From: Nostoc paludosum FACHB-159 | GTDB lineage: Bacteria > Cyanobacteriota > Cyanobacteriia > Cyanobacteriales > Nostocaceae | DNA length: 49,077 nucleotides | Direction: 5' to 3' | NCBI RefSeq assembly: GCF_014698835.1 | Contig: NZ_JACJTU010000050.1 | Span: 1 to 49,077 of the forward strand | In this document: one piece after another, positions 34,934 through 43,670 of the stretch | How positions within the stretch are numbered: the stretch's first letter is position 1 | Layout: every line of letters starts with the position of its first letter | The notes under the pieces: model-generated | What the model saw: the letters and a program-made list of their open reading frames with translations, nothing else | Database searches by the model: none | Told to the model about the DNA's origin: nothing | Position numbers and translations under genes: made by a program

Positions 34934-37900
34934 CTAGTAAGTAATGAAATGACTAGCGTTTAACGTTGATGCTTGAATTCCAGTTAACAAAGCAAGGTTT
35001 TCGTCAGTGGCAGTAACTTTAATCAACGTATCATTGATGCTCTGAGTAATAGATAAACCTGAGAAAGTCAAACCACCTGATAAAGCAATCAAATCTTCAC
35101 TAATGTTGAAATCTTTGATAGTATCTCTACCCTCACCCTTGGCAAGCACAAAGATATCATTACCTGCACCACCTGTAACATTATCAGCACCCAAACCGCC
35201 ATAAAGTTGGTCGTTTCCGTCACCACCAACAATGACATCATTACCAGCAAAGCCAAAAATCAGATCGTTTGAGCTAGTTCCCTGTAACAGGTTATCAGCC
35301 TTGGATGAACCAGTGATAATACTACTAACTTGATTGCCACTCTTAATATTGACGACATCAATATCAAGAGGATTCACATTGTTATATTTGACATCACTAC
35401 TAACTGCTGCGCCAGTGATGATTTGGTAAGCAATATTGTCATCTGCAACGCCATCATTAACACCTATAACTGTGAGGGTTTGGGCTATATTCCAGTTAGC
35501 TGCGGTAAAGGTAACACTAGAAACTGAAACAGTACCTTCATTCACATTGGAACTACTCAAACTTAAGGTGACATCAGCAGTCGGCTGGCTAGTGAGTTGA
35601 ATACTGAAGTTAGCTGTAGCACCAGCTTCGTTAGTTACTAGGCCATTAACGGGTAATATACTGAAACCCGCTACATCGTTGTCAGTAATAGTCGCATTAG
35701 CTTGGTTATCAGCAATGGTGGCATTAGTGGCATTAGTGAGATTGACAAAAAAGCGTTCGCTGGCTTCGTTAAAAGAATCGTTGAGAATGGGTACAGCGAT
35801 TGTTTGAGTGGTAACTCCAGGGTTGAAAGTCAGCGTTCCTGTAACTGGGGTGTAATCAACGTTAGCGATCGCACTATCATTACTAGTGTTGTAATCGACT
35901 GTAATTACGTCACTGCTAGCATTAGAGAGTTTGACAGTCAAAACAACATTGCCGCTGTCTTCCTTACCGCTTTTATCTACGATGGAGATGGTGGGTTGGA
36001 TGTCATCGTTAACTATGGTAACTGTGCCTGGTGCGATCGCAACTGTTTGGTTGGGGTAACTCAGATTCAGATTAATGGTTTCGTCAACTTCAGTGGCCTT
36101 TTCGCCGACAACATTTAATGTAATAGTCTTTGTTGTCTCCCCAGCGGCGAATTTTACAATCCCAGACGAACTACCTGTGGCACCTGCAACTTTAATACTG
36201 TTGTAATCACTCTTAAAAGTTGCTGTGCCACCGAAAGCATAATTTACACTACTAGCAATGCTAGTATCACCACTACGGGTAACGGTGAAAGTGACAGTTT
36301 TGGTACCACTATTACCTTCAGTCACAGTTGGGGTAGCAGTTGAAATGGCGTAATTGATATTAGCAGCAGGAGCAAAGTTAGTGCTTCCAATGTGATTTAG
36401 CGGTTGAGTAGCAAAGCTCCCAGGTGATGTGTTAGCAGCAGTACCTAATGTCAAATTTGGTGCTGTGCCAGTGACTACACTTGCTACCCAATCCGAGGCT
36501 GTTGAACCTGTGGTATTACCTGAACGCCCTACATATCCAGCGATAAATGAGGTGTTGACGACTGTAGCATTTGTTGGGACTGAACCGCTAGAACCCTTTC
36601 TAAATACAATCGAGCTGTATGCTTTGTCTGTGGTTCCTCCATCTAGAACCCCAACTGAATCCAGCACAGTCCAATTTGAGTAGACAGTACCATCAGCAAT
36701 ACCATTGTTATCCGAGTCAATATCACTAGTCAGGGTGGGTGCAGTATTAGTTTGAATCAGGAAAAAGCTAACAGACCCACTTTCGATATCAGTTGTTCCA
36801 CCAGTGTGACGGATTGAACTTGAGGCTCCATTCCCCCATCCCGCTCCACTTCCAGTATTAGTTATTACATTTGCATCAGGGTTGACTGTATAACCATTAC
36901 CTTTTTGCAGAAGAACTAGCAACCCATTAGTACCAAACTGCTTACCAGACAAATCAAAAATATCCTGAACGATACCAGGATTAGGGGAGCCGGAATCACC
37001 CTCAATCGCAACTAAATAAGTTCCAGCTGCTAGAGTTTCAGTGGGAGTACCACGCAGTTCAATATATTCTTTCGGGTTATCTGTACTGGGGGGATCAAAG
37101 AGAATTTCGTTAATCAGTGTCGGGATAAAGACATCATCATTAATGATGTCTAATTGAGCAGAACTGGTAATAATTGTTGAACTTTCCGGCGCATTTGTGA
37201 GATTGGGATTGCTGAGAGTAACAATAATATTTTCATCAACTTCAACTTTATACTCACCCAAAACATCGACTTTAATCGTCTTTGTTGTTTCCCCAACTCC
37301 AAAGTTTAAAGTCCCCGATGAAGCATTTCCGCCATTTGTAACTTGAATATTGTTATAATCACTGCCTAAAACTGCTGTACCGCTGAAGGCATAATCTACT
37401 GTACTCGCCACGCCAATACCACCACTGCGGGTGACGGTAAAGGTAACAGATTGAGTGCCGCTATTACCTTCAGTTAAAGTTGGGGTAGTGGTGGAAATTC
37501 CGTATTCAATCGCATCATTAGCAGCAATATTTATAGTAGTTTGAGCGATCGCCCCGGCAACAGCCCCCGTGATTGTACCAAAATTCAGTACAAGGGTTTC
37601 CGTATTCTCTGGTAAATCGTCTGGTTGAATGGGTAAAATTATTGTTTTAGTTAAATTTGAACCTGTTGCCCCTGCGCTAAAAGTAAGGCTATTAGGTGAA
37701 AATACGTAATCGTTGCCACTGCTAGCAGTGCTACTGTTGTTAATGATAATGGGAACTGTGACATCAGTTTCGGGAGTCACGTCTAAAGTAACGGTAATAA
37801 TTACCTCAGTAACAGCACTACCTTCTGTAGTGTTGTAGGTAGCAGCACCAAAGTTAACTTTTACAGGTGCAGTAGTATTAAGCGGTATTGAAACATTACT

Positions 37901-39397
37901 GGAGCCTGAATTAGCTGTTACAAAGTCCAAGTCGTTGTCTTTGTCAAAGTCAGCCACTGCTAGGGAAGTGGGATTAATTCCCACGTCAAAGTTTTTGGCA
38001 GTCCCAAAACCACCACTACCATTGCCCAACAGCACTGAAACTTTGTTGGAGCCAGAGTTAGCCACCGCTAAGTCCAAGTTGCCGTCTTTGTCGAAGTCCC
38101 CTACTATCACCGAAGCAGGATTGCTTCCTACGGTAAAATTACTGGCAGCCCCAAAGCCACCGCTACCATTGCCCAACAACACTGAAATTGTGTTAGAGCC
38201 ATAGTTAGCAACTGCTAAGTCAGAGTTGCCATCTTTATTAAAGTCCCCCACTGTCACGGAATAAGGGTTGCTTCCCACGCCAAAATTGCTAGCAGCCCCA
38301 AAGCTACCAGCCCCATTGCCCAACAACACCGAAATGTTGTTGGAGCCATAGTTAGCCACTGCTAAATCAGAGTTGCGATCGTTGTTGAAGTCTCCTACTG
38401 TCACCGAATAAGGATTGTTTCCCACAATGAAACTAGCAGCAATGTTGAAACGACCACTGCCATTACCAAACAACACTGAAATGTTGTTGGAGCCAGAGTT
38501 AGCCACCGCTAAGTCAGAGTTGCCGTCTTTGTTAAAGTCTCCCACTGTCACGGAATAAGGATATTTTCCAACAATAAAGCTTGTGGCAGCCCCAAAACCG
38601 CCATTGCCATTACCCAACAACAGCGAAACTTGGTCCAAGCCATAGTTAGCTACTGCTAAATCAGAGTTGTTGTCATTATTAAAGTCTCCCACTGTCACGG
38701 AAATGGGACTACTTCCCACACTAAAGCTTGTGGCAGCTCCAAAACCACCACTACCATTACCCAACAACACTGAAACTTTGCCCAAGCTATAGTTAGCTAC
38801 TGCTAAATCAGAGTTGCCGTCATTATTGAAGTCCCCCACTGTTACGGAACGGGCATCGTTTCCGGCATCAAAGTTGCTGGCAGTTGCAAATGATAAGGGT
38901 AAAATTGAGCTGTAAGCCATCCTTACTTCTGGTGTCAAGGCTAAATCTGACTCAATGGAACCAACCTTCACTTCTAAATCCCAGTCACCACCCAACTCGG
39001 CACTACCAGTGATGTCATCAGAAGCTGCCACATCTGCGCTTGTGATTTGGCTCAAAAGTTGCAAAAAAGTTTGATCTCCAGATGCTACATTGCAACCGTA
39101 GAGCAGAATGTCAGCATCGTGTGTTAAATAAGTTCTCCACTGTTGCAATTGATTGCTGTAGAAATTCAAATTGTTGGCATTAAGTTGAGTTGCCCCTAGT
39201 TGCAAACTTCCTGCACTGCCGTGGGAGATAATTTGAACTGATTGATATTCTCCACCTTGTAAGGCTTGAGTGATTTGTTCTACCCCATCTTTATTTGAGT
39301 CAAGGATTACTACACTAGTCCCTGGTTGAATGCCAGCAATCAAGTTTTCATAGTCTATAACTGCTCGATCGATAAAAATAATATTTTGATTTGGCAT
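34934..39397 (-). CDS. DUF4347 / FG-GAP / Calx-beta / lamin-tail / RTX secreted protein, copy B
   Basis: 1487 residues, tandem paralogue of copy A. DUF4347 (~1-165) keeps His59 and Cys102. Seven FG-GAP/VCBS repeats follow directly (~170-510; D-F-N-N-D-G-N-S-D-L-A-V-A-N), then two Calx-beta-like domains not in copy A (~515-750). Next are the shared lamin-tail domain (L-I-N-E-I-L-F-D-P-P), further Calx-beta domains, RTX repeats (G-G-D-G-N-D-Q-L-Y-G-G) and the same C-terminal domain (G-E-G-R-D-T-I-K-D-F-N). The N- and C-terminal thirds are closely alike between copies, while the middles were exchanged. GAGGAATTACAG precedes the ATG. Likely a calcium-binding surface protein exported by type I secretion; the ligand is unknown. 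Confidence 0.85.
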   Translation of the reverse strand: MPNQNIIFIDRAVIDYENLIAGIQPGTSVVILDSNKDGVEQITQALQGGEYQSVQIISHGSAGSLQLGATQLNANNLNFYSNQLQQWRTYLTHDADILLYGCNVASGDQTFLQLLSQITSADVAASDDITGSAELGGDWDLEVKVGSIESDLALTPEVRMAYSSILPLSFATASNFDAGNDARSVTVGDFNNDGNSDLAVANYSLGKVSVLLGNGSGGFGAATSFSVGSSPISVTVGDFNNDNNSDLAVANYGLDQVSLLLGNGNGGFGAATSFIVGKYPYSVTVGDFNKDGNSDLAVANSGSNNISVLFGNGSGRFNIAASFIVGNNPYSVTVGDFNNDRNSDLAVANYGSNNISVLLGNGAGSFGAASNFGVGSNPYSVTVGDFNKDGNSDLAVANYGSNTISVLLGNGSGGFGAASNFTVGSNPASVIVGDFDKDGNLDLAVANSGSNKVSVLLGNGSGGFGTAKNFDVGINPTSLAVADFDKDNDLDFVTANSGSSNVSIPLNTTAPVKVNFGAATYNTTEGSAVTEVIITVTLDVTPETDVTVPIIINNSSTASSGNDYVFSPNSLTFSAGATGSNLTKTIILPIQPDDLPENTETLVLNFGTITGAVAGAIAQTTINIAANDAIEYGISTTTPTLTEGNSGTQSVTFTVTRSGGIGVASTVDYAFSGTAVLGSDYNNIQVTNGGNASSGTLNFGVGETTKTIKVDVLGEYKVEVDENIIVTLSNPNLTNAPESSTIITSSAQLDIINDDVFIPTLINEILFDPPSTDNPKEYIELRGTPTETLAAGTYLVAIEGDSGSPNPGIVQDIFDLSGKQFGTNGLLVLLQKGNGYTVNPDANVITNTGSGAGWGNGASSSIRHTGGTTDIESGSVSFFLIQTNTAPTLTSDIDSDNNGIADGTVYSNWTVLDSVGVLDGGTTDKAYSSIVFRKGSSGSVPTNATVVNTSFIAGYVGRSGNTTGSTASDWVASVVTGTAPNLTLGTAANTSPGSFATQPLNHIGSTNFAPAANINYAISTATPTVTEGNSGTKTVTFTVTRSGDTSIASSVNYAFGGTATFKSDYNSIKVAGATGSSSGIVKFAAGETTKTITLNVVGEKATEVDETINLNLSYPNQTVAIAPGTVTIVNDDIQPTISIVDKSGKEDSGNVVLTVKLSNASSDVITVDYNTSNDSAIANVDYTPVTGTLTFNPGVTTQTIAVPILNDSFNEASERFFVNLTNATNATIADNQANATITDNDVAGFSILPVNGLVTNEAGATANFSIQLTSQPTADVTLSLSSSNVNEGTVSVSSVTFTAANWNIAQTLTVIGVNDGVADDNIAYQIITGAAVSSDVKYNNVNPLDIDVVNIKSGNQVSSIITGSSKADNLLQGTSSNDLIFGFAGNDVIVGGDGNDQLYGGLGADNVTGGAGNDIFVLAKGEGRDTIKDFNISEDLIALSGGLTFSGLSITQSINDTLIKVTATDENLALLTGIQASTLNASHFITY

Positions 39398-39876
39398 CTG
39401 TAATTCCTCTGTAAAGTTCCTTGGGATTTTAGAAGTTTTGTAATTCTTGTTAGCCGATAAAACTTGGGAACTCGAAAATGATGGATTTAGCCACGCAACA
39501 CTAAATAGGAAGCAAATGCTTAAACATACGCTTCCATAGGTAAATAAAATAGATAATTTAACCTCTTTTTATGGAGGTAAAAAAAAAGTCTAATACAGTA
39601 ACTCAGGACAAAATTATGCTAAAAAAATCATAATTACTACAGTATTATTACTGTAATAACCCAGTGTATGAGTAAAAGGCTTAGCTGTAATCATTGATGG
39701 ATGTGGGAATACCTCGACTATTAGCGATCGCCACATTCACAACATCATACAAATTGATAAAAAATGTCTTGCCAACTTCAAATTGTTTATCACTTATTAT
39801 ACAAAAGCTAATAATTTTCAAGGGGTCGCCAATATTAAAAATGACTAGCTAATGTCAAGATCCGATTTACATATTT
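39398..39876. promoter_or_regulatory. Upstream region of adhesin copy B, with palindrome
   Basis: At 39638-39655, TACAGTA-TTAT-TACTGTA is a perfect inverted repeat, about 240 bp before the start codon, extendable by TTA/TAA on each side. It lies next to ACAAAATTATGCTAAAAA; both are shared with the copy A upstream region, where the palindrome is less perfect. A regulator site or promoter is inferred. No gene here. Confidence 0.45.
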
Positions 39877-40554
39877 TTACTGTTTGATTAATAATTCTGG
39901 TGCTACCAATCCTTTTTGGATAGCTAAGACTGCGGCTTGAGTGCGATCGCGTACTTCTAGTTTCTGTAAAATAGCATGGACATGAACTCGCACTGTACCA
40001 GGGGCAATGTAGAGAATTTCTGCAATTTCTTGATTGCTTTTGCCAGCTGCTACCAGTGCCAAAATTTCTTGTTCGCGCTTTGTTAAGGGATTTTCTATGG
40101 TTTCTTCAGTTTTTGTAGATAGTACCATCGTAGAATTACCCTCAAAAGCTGCCCTAATTTCTGTTGTTGCTGTTTGATCCCACCAAGAAGCCCCCGCTGC
40201 AACCGATCGCACTGCTAAAATCAGAGACTCAGCTGGAATACCTTTAAGGCAATAACCTTGTGCCCCAGCAGCAATTAAGCGTGAAATTAGAGGTTTTTCG
40301 GAACGAGACGTTAAAACCAAAATTGGTAAATTTGGGTGTTTCTGCTTAATTTGACGGCAAGCCTCAATCCCCCCAATTCCCGGCAAACCGATATCCAGCA
40401 AAACCAAATCCAGAGGATATTGATTGGCTAATTCTACAGCTTGTTCTCCATCTTCTGCCTCTGCAACAATCTCCAAACTAGTCTCTTGTTGCAACCGCAT
40501 CCGCAAACCAAGCCGAAATAATTCATCATCTTCAACAAGTAAGATTTTTGTCAT
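39877..40554 (-). CDS. NarL/FixJ-type response regulator
   Basis: 225 residues. The receiver domain (1-120) has acidic D9-D10, phospho-acceptor D54 in V-L-L-D-I-G-L-P-G, T82 in V-L-T-S, and K104 in C-L-K-G. A linker leads to a LuxR-type helix-turn-helix (~155-220: L-T-K-R-E-Q-E-I-L-A-L-V-A-A-G-K-S-N-Q-E-I-A-E-I-L-Y-I-A-P-G-T-V-R-V-H-V-H-A-I-L-Q-K-L). It should bind DNA as a phosphorylated dimer. The kinase gene lies upstream on the same strand with a 116-bp gap filled by an STRR; the two probably form one operon. Target genes unknown. Confidence 0.93.
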   Translation of the reverse strand: MTKILLVEDDELFRLGLRMRLQQETSLEIVAEAEDGEQAVELANQYPLDLVLLDIGLPGIGGIEACRQIKQKHPNLPILVLTSRSEKPLISRLIAAGAQGYCLKGIPAESLILAVRSVAAGASWWDQTATTEIRAAFEGNSTMVLSTKTEETIENPLTKREQEILALVAAGKSNQEIAEILYIAPGTVRVHVHAILQKLEVRDRTQAAVLAIQKGLVAPELLIKQ

Positions 40555-40568
40555 TTGTCATTTGTCCT

Positions 40569-40600
40569 TGGGCATGGGGCATGGGGCATTGGGCATTGGG
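40569..40600. repeat. STRR in the two-component operon gap
   Basis: Four to five heptamers GGGCATG/GGGCATT between the kinase stop and the regulator start. It may alter coupling between the two coding sequences. Confidence 0.85.
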
Positions 40601-40670
40601 AGTGCTGACTGTTGACTCAGAAGTAAGGAGGAAGATTTATTCTCCTTGTCTCCCTTGCCTCCTTTGCCTG

Positions 40671-41768
40671 TTAATTCCCCGGTGGTGGACAAGCAGGGAG
40701 TCGGAAACCAAACACAGCACCTCGTGGTAACCGATTCTCTGCCCAAATTGTACCTCCATGAGCTGTAATAATTTGCCTGGTTAAATAAAGCCCTAGTCCC
40801 GATCCACAGACGTGGCGATCGCTATGTCCTTGATAAAATCTTTCAAATAAGTGGGGTAACTCTTCTTCGGTAAAGCCGGAACCTGTGTCGAGTATTTTTA
40901 CCACTTGCTCGCTAGCATAACTTTCAAATACTACTTCTACCTTACCGCCACGGGGAGTATGGTTAATGCCATTACTCAATAGATTGGTAAAAACTCGCCC
41001 CAGTTGCAATGAATCGCCGTTTACCCAAAAAAAGCTGCGAAAATCTGATTCACCATAGTGCAGAGAAATATAAACCTGACGTGTTTTTGCTAGTTCCATC
41101 AGAGTAGCTATTACTTCTTCTGCCACAGTTACTAAGTTGATAGGCGATCTCTGTAGTTTCAGCCCTTCGGCATCGTTGCGGTAGACATCTAAAAGAGTTT
41201 GAACTAATTGCAACGTACTGCGATGACTACGAGCCATTGTTTGCAAGACTTTTGATTGCGTTGGGGTGACTTCACCAAATTGCTGATTTTGAAAATATTG
41301 CAGCGTTTCAATTGCTCCCAGTAAAGGAGTTTTCAAGTCATGAGTGAGGGTAGAAATAAAATCTTCACGCATTGCAGCTAGTTGTTCTTGGGAGCGTAAT
41401 TGTGCTTGAGTATGAGCGATCGCTTCTTCATTGCGGCGGTTGCGTTCGCTTAAAGTCGCAGTTACCACTAACGCCAAGACTGCAATTAACCTATTTGCCA
41501 AGGTTGGAGGATTAATTATTTCTTTTCCTGGAACAAACAAATTTAATAATGTTAATCCTGTAGCCGCAAGGGTGACCCCGACTACTGCTCCTCGATTTAA
41601 TCGAGAATCTGCTAATAAAATAGTCGCTGTATAGAGGTAGCCGAATACGTACTCAGGCGGTGTTATGTATTCTAAGACTATGACTATGATAAAGGCGATC
41701 GCTATTAGCAAATATGTCTTAGCACGCTCTTTAATTGCTTTTTTTATAGTCAATAATCGACTTAACAT
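40671..41768 (-). CDS. Membrane sensor histidine kinase
   Basis: 365 residues. The N-terminal ~108 contain about four hydrophobic segments (18-35, 42-53, 62-80, 92-106) with short loops, so it senses at or in the membrane. A coiled stretch leads to HisKA with His143 in T-L-T-H-D-L-K-T-P-L. The HATPase domain (~245-360) has N-L-L-S-N-G-I-N-H-T, D-T-G-S-G-F and G-S-G-L-G-L-Y. The H-D-L-K-T-P box is that of EnvZ/PhoR-class kinases, which usually pair with OmpR-type regulators, yet the downstream regulator is NarL-type. ATG at 41766-41768. Signal unknown. Confidence 0.92.
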   Translation of the reverse strand: MLSRLLTIKKAIKERAKTYLLIAIAFIIVIVLEYITPPEYVFGYLYTATILLADSRLNRGAVVGVTLAATGLTLLNLFVPGKEIINPPTLANRLIAVLALVVTATLSERNRRNEEAIAHTQAQLRSQEQLAAMREDFISTLTHDLKTPLLGAIETLQYFQNQQFGEVTPTQSKVLQTMARSHRSTLQLVQTLLDVYRNDAEGLKLQRSPINLVTVAEEVIATLMELAKTRQVYISLHYGESDFRSFFWVNGDSLQLGRVFTNLLSNGINHTPRGGKVEVVFESYASEQVVKILDTGSGFTEEELPHLFERFYQGHSDRHVCGSGLGLYLTRQIITAHGGTIWAENRLPRGAVFGFRLPACPPPGN

Positions 41769-42149
41769 AATTTTTAATCATTACGAGTAATGCTAAAAAA
41801 GTATCAATTAATTTATTTTTTATATTTTTAACAAAATCATGAATCTGAATTTAGTTACTCCATAAGTCACAAACATTTTTTCAATCACTATTAATATTAC
41901 GGCTATCTTTGATTTTAAATAACTCTCTACTTTTCTAAAAAACTGATTCTATATTTTAGTAAATACACAATTAATTGAGTTTTTATTAATCATATAATTT
42001 CAAAAATCAAAGGTATTGCTATATTTTGGAGCTTGAATTTTGGTTATTAATTAAGGTAGTTATGTTTCCACGTTGAAAAACCTAAAAACATAGCTACCTT
42101 TTGCTTTCAAGATAACTACCTTTCTTTTGGTGAGGAGTTGAGGAAAATG
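41769..42149. other. Intergenic region, AT-rich, with a hairpin
   Basis: Upstream of the histidine kinase and downstream of the small disordered protein gene. Apart from the hairpin at 42053-42100 and a general A/T richness, nothing was recognised and no gene is supported. Confidence 0.5.
42053..42100 (-). terminator. Hairpin after the disordered-protein gene
   Basis: Fifteen-base arms AAGGTAGTTATGTTT and AAACATAGCTACCTT with one mismatch (a G-U pair in one orientation) and an 18-base loop, about 50 bp beyond the minus-strand stop at 42150. No T-run on that side, so it may be a processing or stability element instead. Confidence 0.45.
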
Positions 42150-42437
42150 TTAACCTTCAGACTCCTCTGAAATAGGCTCAGATTCAGTTTCAACTTCTTT
42201 TTCCACCTTAGTTGGAGGTTTAACGGGTTTTGGACCGCGCATTAGTGCAGGATTAACAGGTGGTCTGTTTTCATCTGCAAACGATCCTTTTTTCCCTTTA
42301 CCAGACGAGCGATTGCGATCGGGTTTTGAGCTTTTGGGGTTGGATTCAACAGGAGGTGTGGAATCCAATTTTTCCACATTATTGTCAGTATTTGCTTGGG
42401 CCTGACGTTCTGATTTTTTGATTGGGCGTTCTACCAT
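42150..42437 (-). CDS. Small conserved disordered protein
   Basis: 95 residues from the ATG at 42435-42437, where the protein-like sequence begins (M-V-E-R-P-I-K-K-S-E-R-Q-A-Q). A longer frame runs to 42536 but its extra 33 codons are repeat-derived. Rich in Lys, Pro, Ser and Glu, with N-P-A-L-M-R-G-P-K-P near residue 65 and an acidic tail; no fold is expected. I associate this pattern with a conserved cyanobacterial hypothetical family of unknown role. It lies on the same strand as tyrA, about 320 bp downstream, with a hairpin in between, so co-transcription is doubtful. Confidence 0.6.
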   Translation of the reverse strand: MVERPIKKSERQAQANTDNNVEKLDSTPPVESNPKSSKPDRNRSSGKGKKGSFADENRPPVNPALMRGPKPVKPPTKVEKEVETESEPISEESEG

Positions 42438-42722
42438 TGTTTCTTTTGATAAATTTACAACCCCTTCAGGGTAGGGAGCAGATAACAGGGAACAGGGATT
42501 GAAAACTTTAGTTGTAAGTATAAATCCTACTTTCAAAAAAATGTTTTTCTAGAGGCGCAGCCTTTGGGAAAAACGCCGTCTTTCTTCAATCCAATGCCAC
42601 GTTTTTAAGTGTGGGTTTCCCTGTTGCCTGTTGCATGTTAACCGTTGCCTCTGAAAGAATTCATCAACTACCTGAAAAAGCATTCACAACAAATCAGCAA
42701 TAAATTTACTAAATGTAGTAAT

Positions 42723-42751
42723 GAGTGCGTTATTAATAGCGTAACGTACTC
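42723..42751 (-). terminator. Hairpin after tyrA
   Basis: Ten-base arms GAGTGCGTTA and TAACGTACTC (one mismatch, G-U in one orientation) around nine bases, starting 9 bp after the tyrA stop. No strong T-run. Confidence 0.45.
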
Positions 42752-42759
42752 TATTACCA

Positions 42760-43599
42760 CTACTCAACAAAATTAGGTCGTGCCTGTTGTGTTGATTTCA
42801 ACTTTGACTCTAAAACTGCCCAATTTTCCTGCTCAATTAAGTTAGTCAATTCATCGAGATTGTGGCGATACTGGTGCAGCGATCGCAACAATGCTTGACG
42901 ATTATACCGCGCCATCATAATCCCCAACTCTGGATTCCCACCACCCACACGGCTGGTATCCCGAAAACCCGAACTAGCTAGCTTTTGGGCTAATTGCAGA
43001 ACCTCTGGGTCAGTTTCACTCAAACAAGCAGCAATTAACGAGGAACTAACCATCACGGGTAAATGAGAAATCCAACTCACAGCCCGGTCATGTTGTTCTG
43101 GTTGACAATGGTAGATATTAGCCCCTAGCGATCGCACTATTTCTTCGACAATTGTAATTGCAGTGGTTGGTGTTGTACTAAGAGGTGTAAGTACATAAGG
43201 TTTATTAACAAATAAATCCCGTTGTGCAGCTTCTATCCCACTGTCTGCTGTTCCCGCCATTGGATGACCACCGATAAAATTATCCCAAAGGGGAGAAATC
43301 GCTTCAACTATTTGTGCTTTCGCCGAACCCACGTCAGTCACAACCGTAGTGGGAGACAAATAAGGAATTAATTGAGTAAATTGGGGCACAATAAGTGCTA
43401 AAGGCGTACAAATAAATACAACTTCTGCGGCTGCCAATAGGCTCAGATCGACTGATGCGGCATCGGCGCAGCCAAGGGCTACTGCCTTTTGGCAGGTGGA
43501 TTCCCGGCGGCTAACCCCTAAGATATGATGCCCTTGCGATCGCAAATCAAAACCCAAAGATCCGCCAATTAGTCCCAGTCCTAAAATCCCAATATTCAT
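42760..43599 (-). CDS. tyrA: Prephenate/arogenate dehydrogenase
   Basis: 279 residues, the length of cyanobacterial TyrA. An N-terminal nucleotide-binding fold (G-L-G-L-I-G-G-S-L-G at 6-15) is followed by V-F-I-C-T-P-L (~61-67), T-D-V-G-S-A-K (~88-94), G-G-H-P-M-A-G-T (~109-116) and the catalytic-region I-S-H-L-P (~176-180). It oxidatively decarboxylates arogenate (or prephenate) for tyrosine synthesis. Cyanobacterial enzymes characterised so far prefer arogenate and NADP+; the cofactor choice here is not read. Divergent from the pentapeptide-repeat gene, with a 71-bp shared promoter gap. Confidence 0.93.
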   Translation of the reverse strand: MNIGILGLGLIGGSLGFDLRSQGHHILGVSRRESTCQKAVALGCADAASVDLSLLAAAEVVFICTPLALIVPQFTQLIPYLSPTTVVTDVGSAKAQIVEAISPLWDNFIGGHPMAGTADSGIEAAQRDLFVNKPYVLTPLSTTPTTAITIVEEIVRSLGANIYHCQPEQHDRAVSWISHLPVMVSSSLIAACLSETDPEVLQLAQKLASSGFRDTSRVGGGNPELGIMMARYNRQALLRSLHQYRHNLDELTNLIEQENWAVLESKLKSTQQARPNFVE

Positions 43600-43670
43600 T
43601 CTTTAATTTTGACATTTTATTTTTTCCGACTTTACAACTATATAAAGTTGGCATCCCAGAGGTAGCATCG

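Noticed and set aside
31671..38204. Many open frames of 60-140 codons opposite the two adhesin genes
   Set aside because: They mirror the repeated Ser/Asn/Gly-rich coding sequence on the other strand, lack ribosome binding sites, and have compositions typical of shadows.
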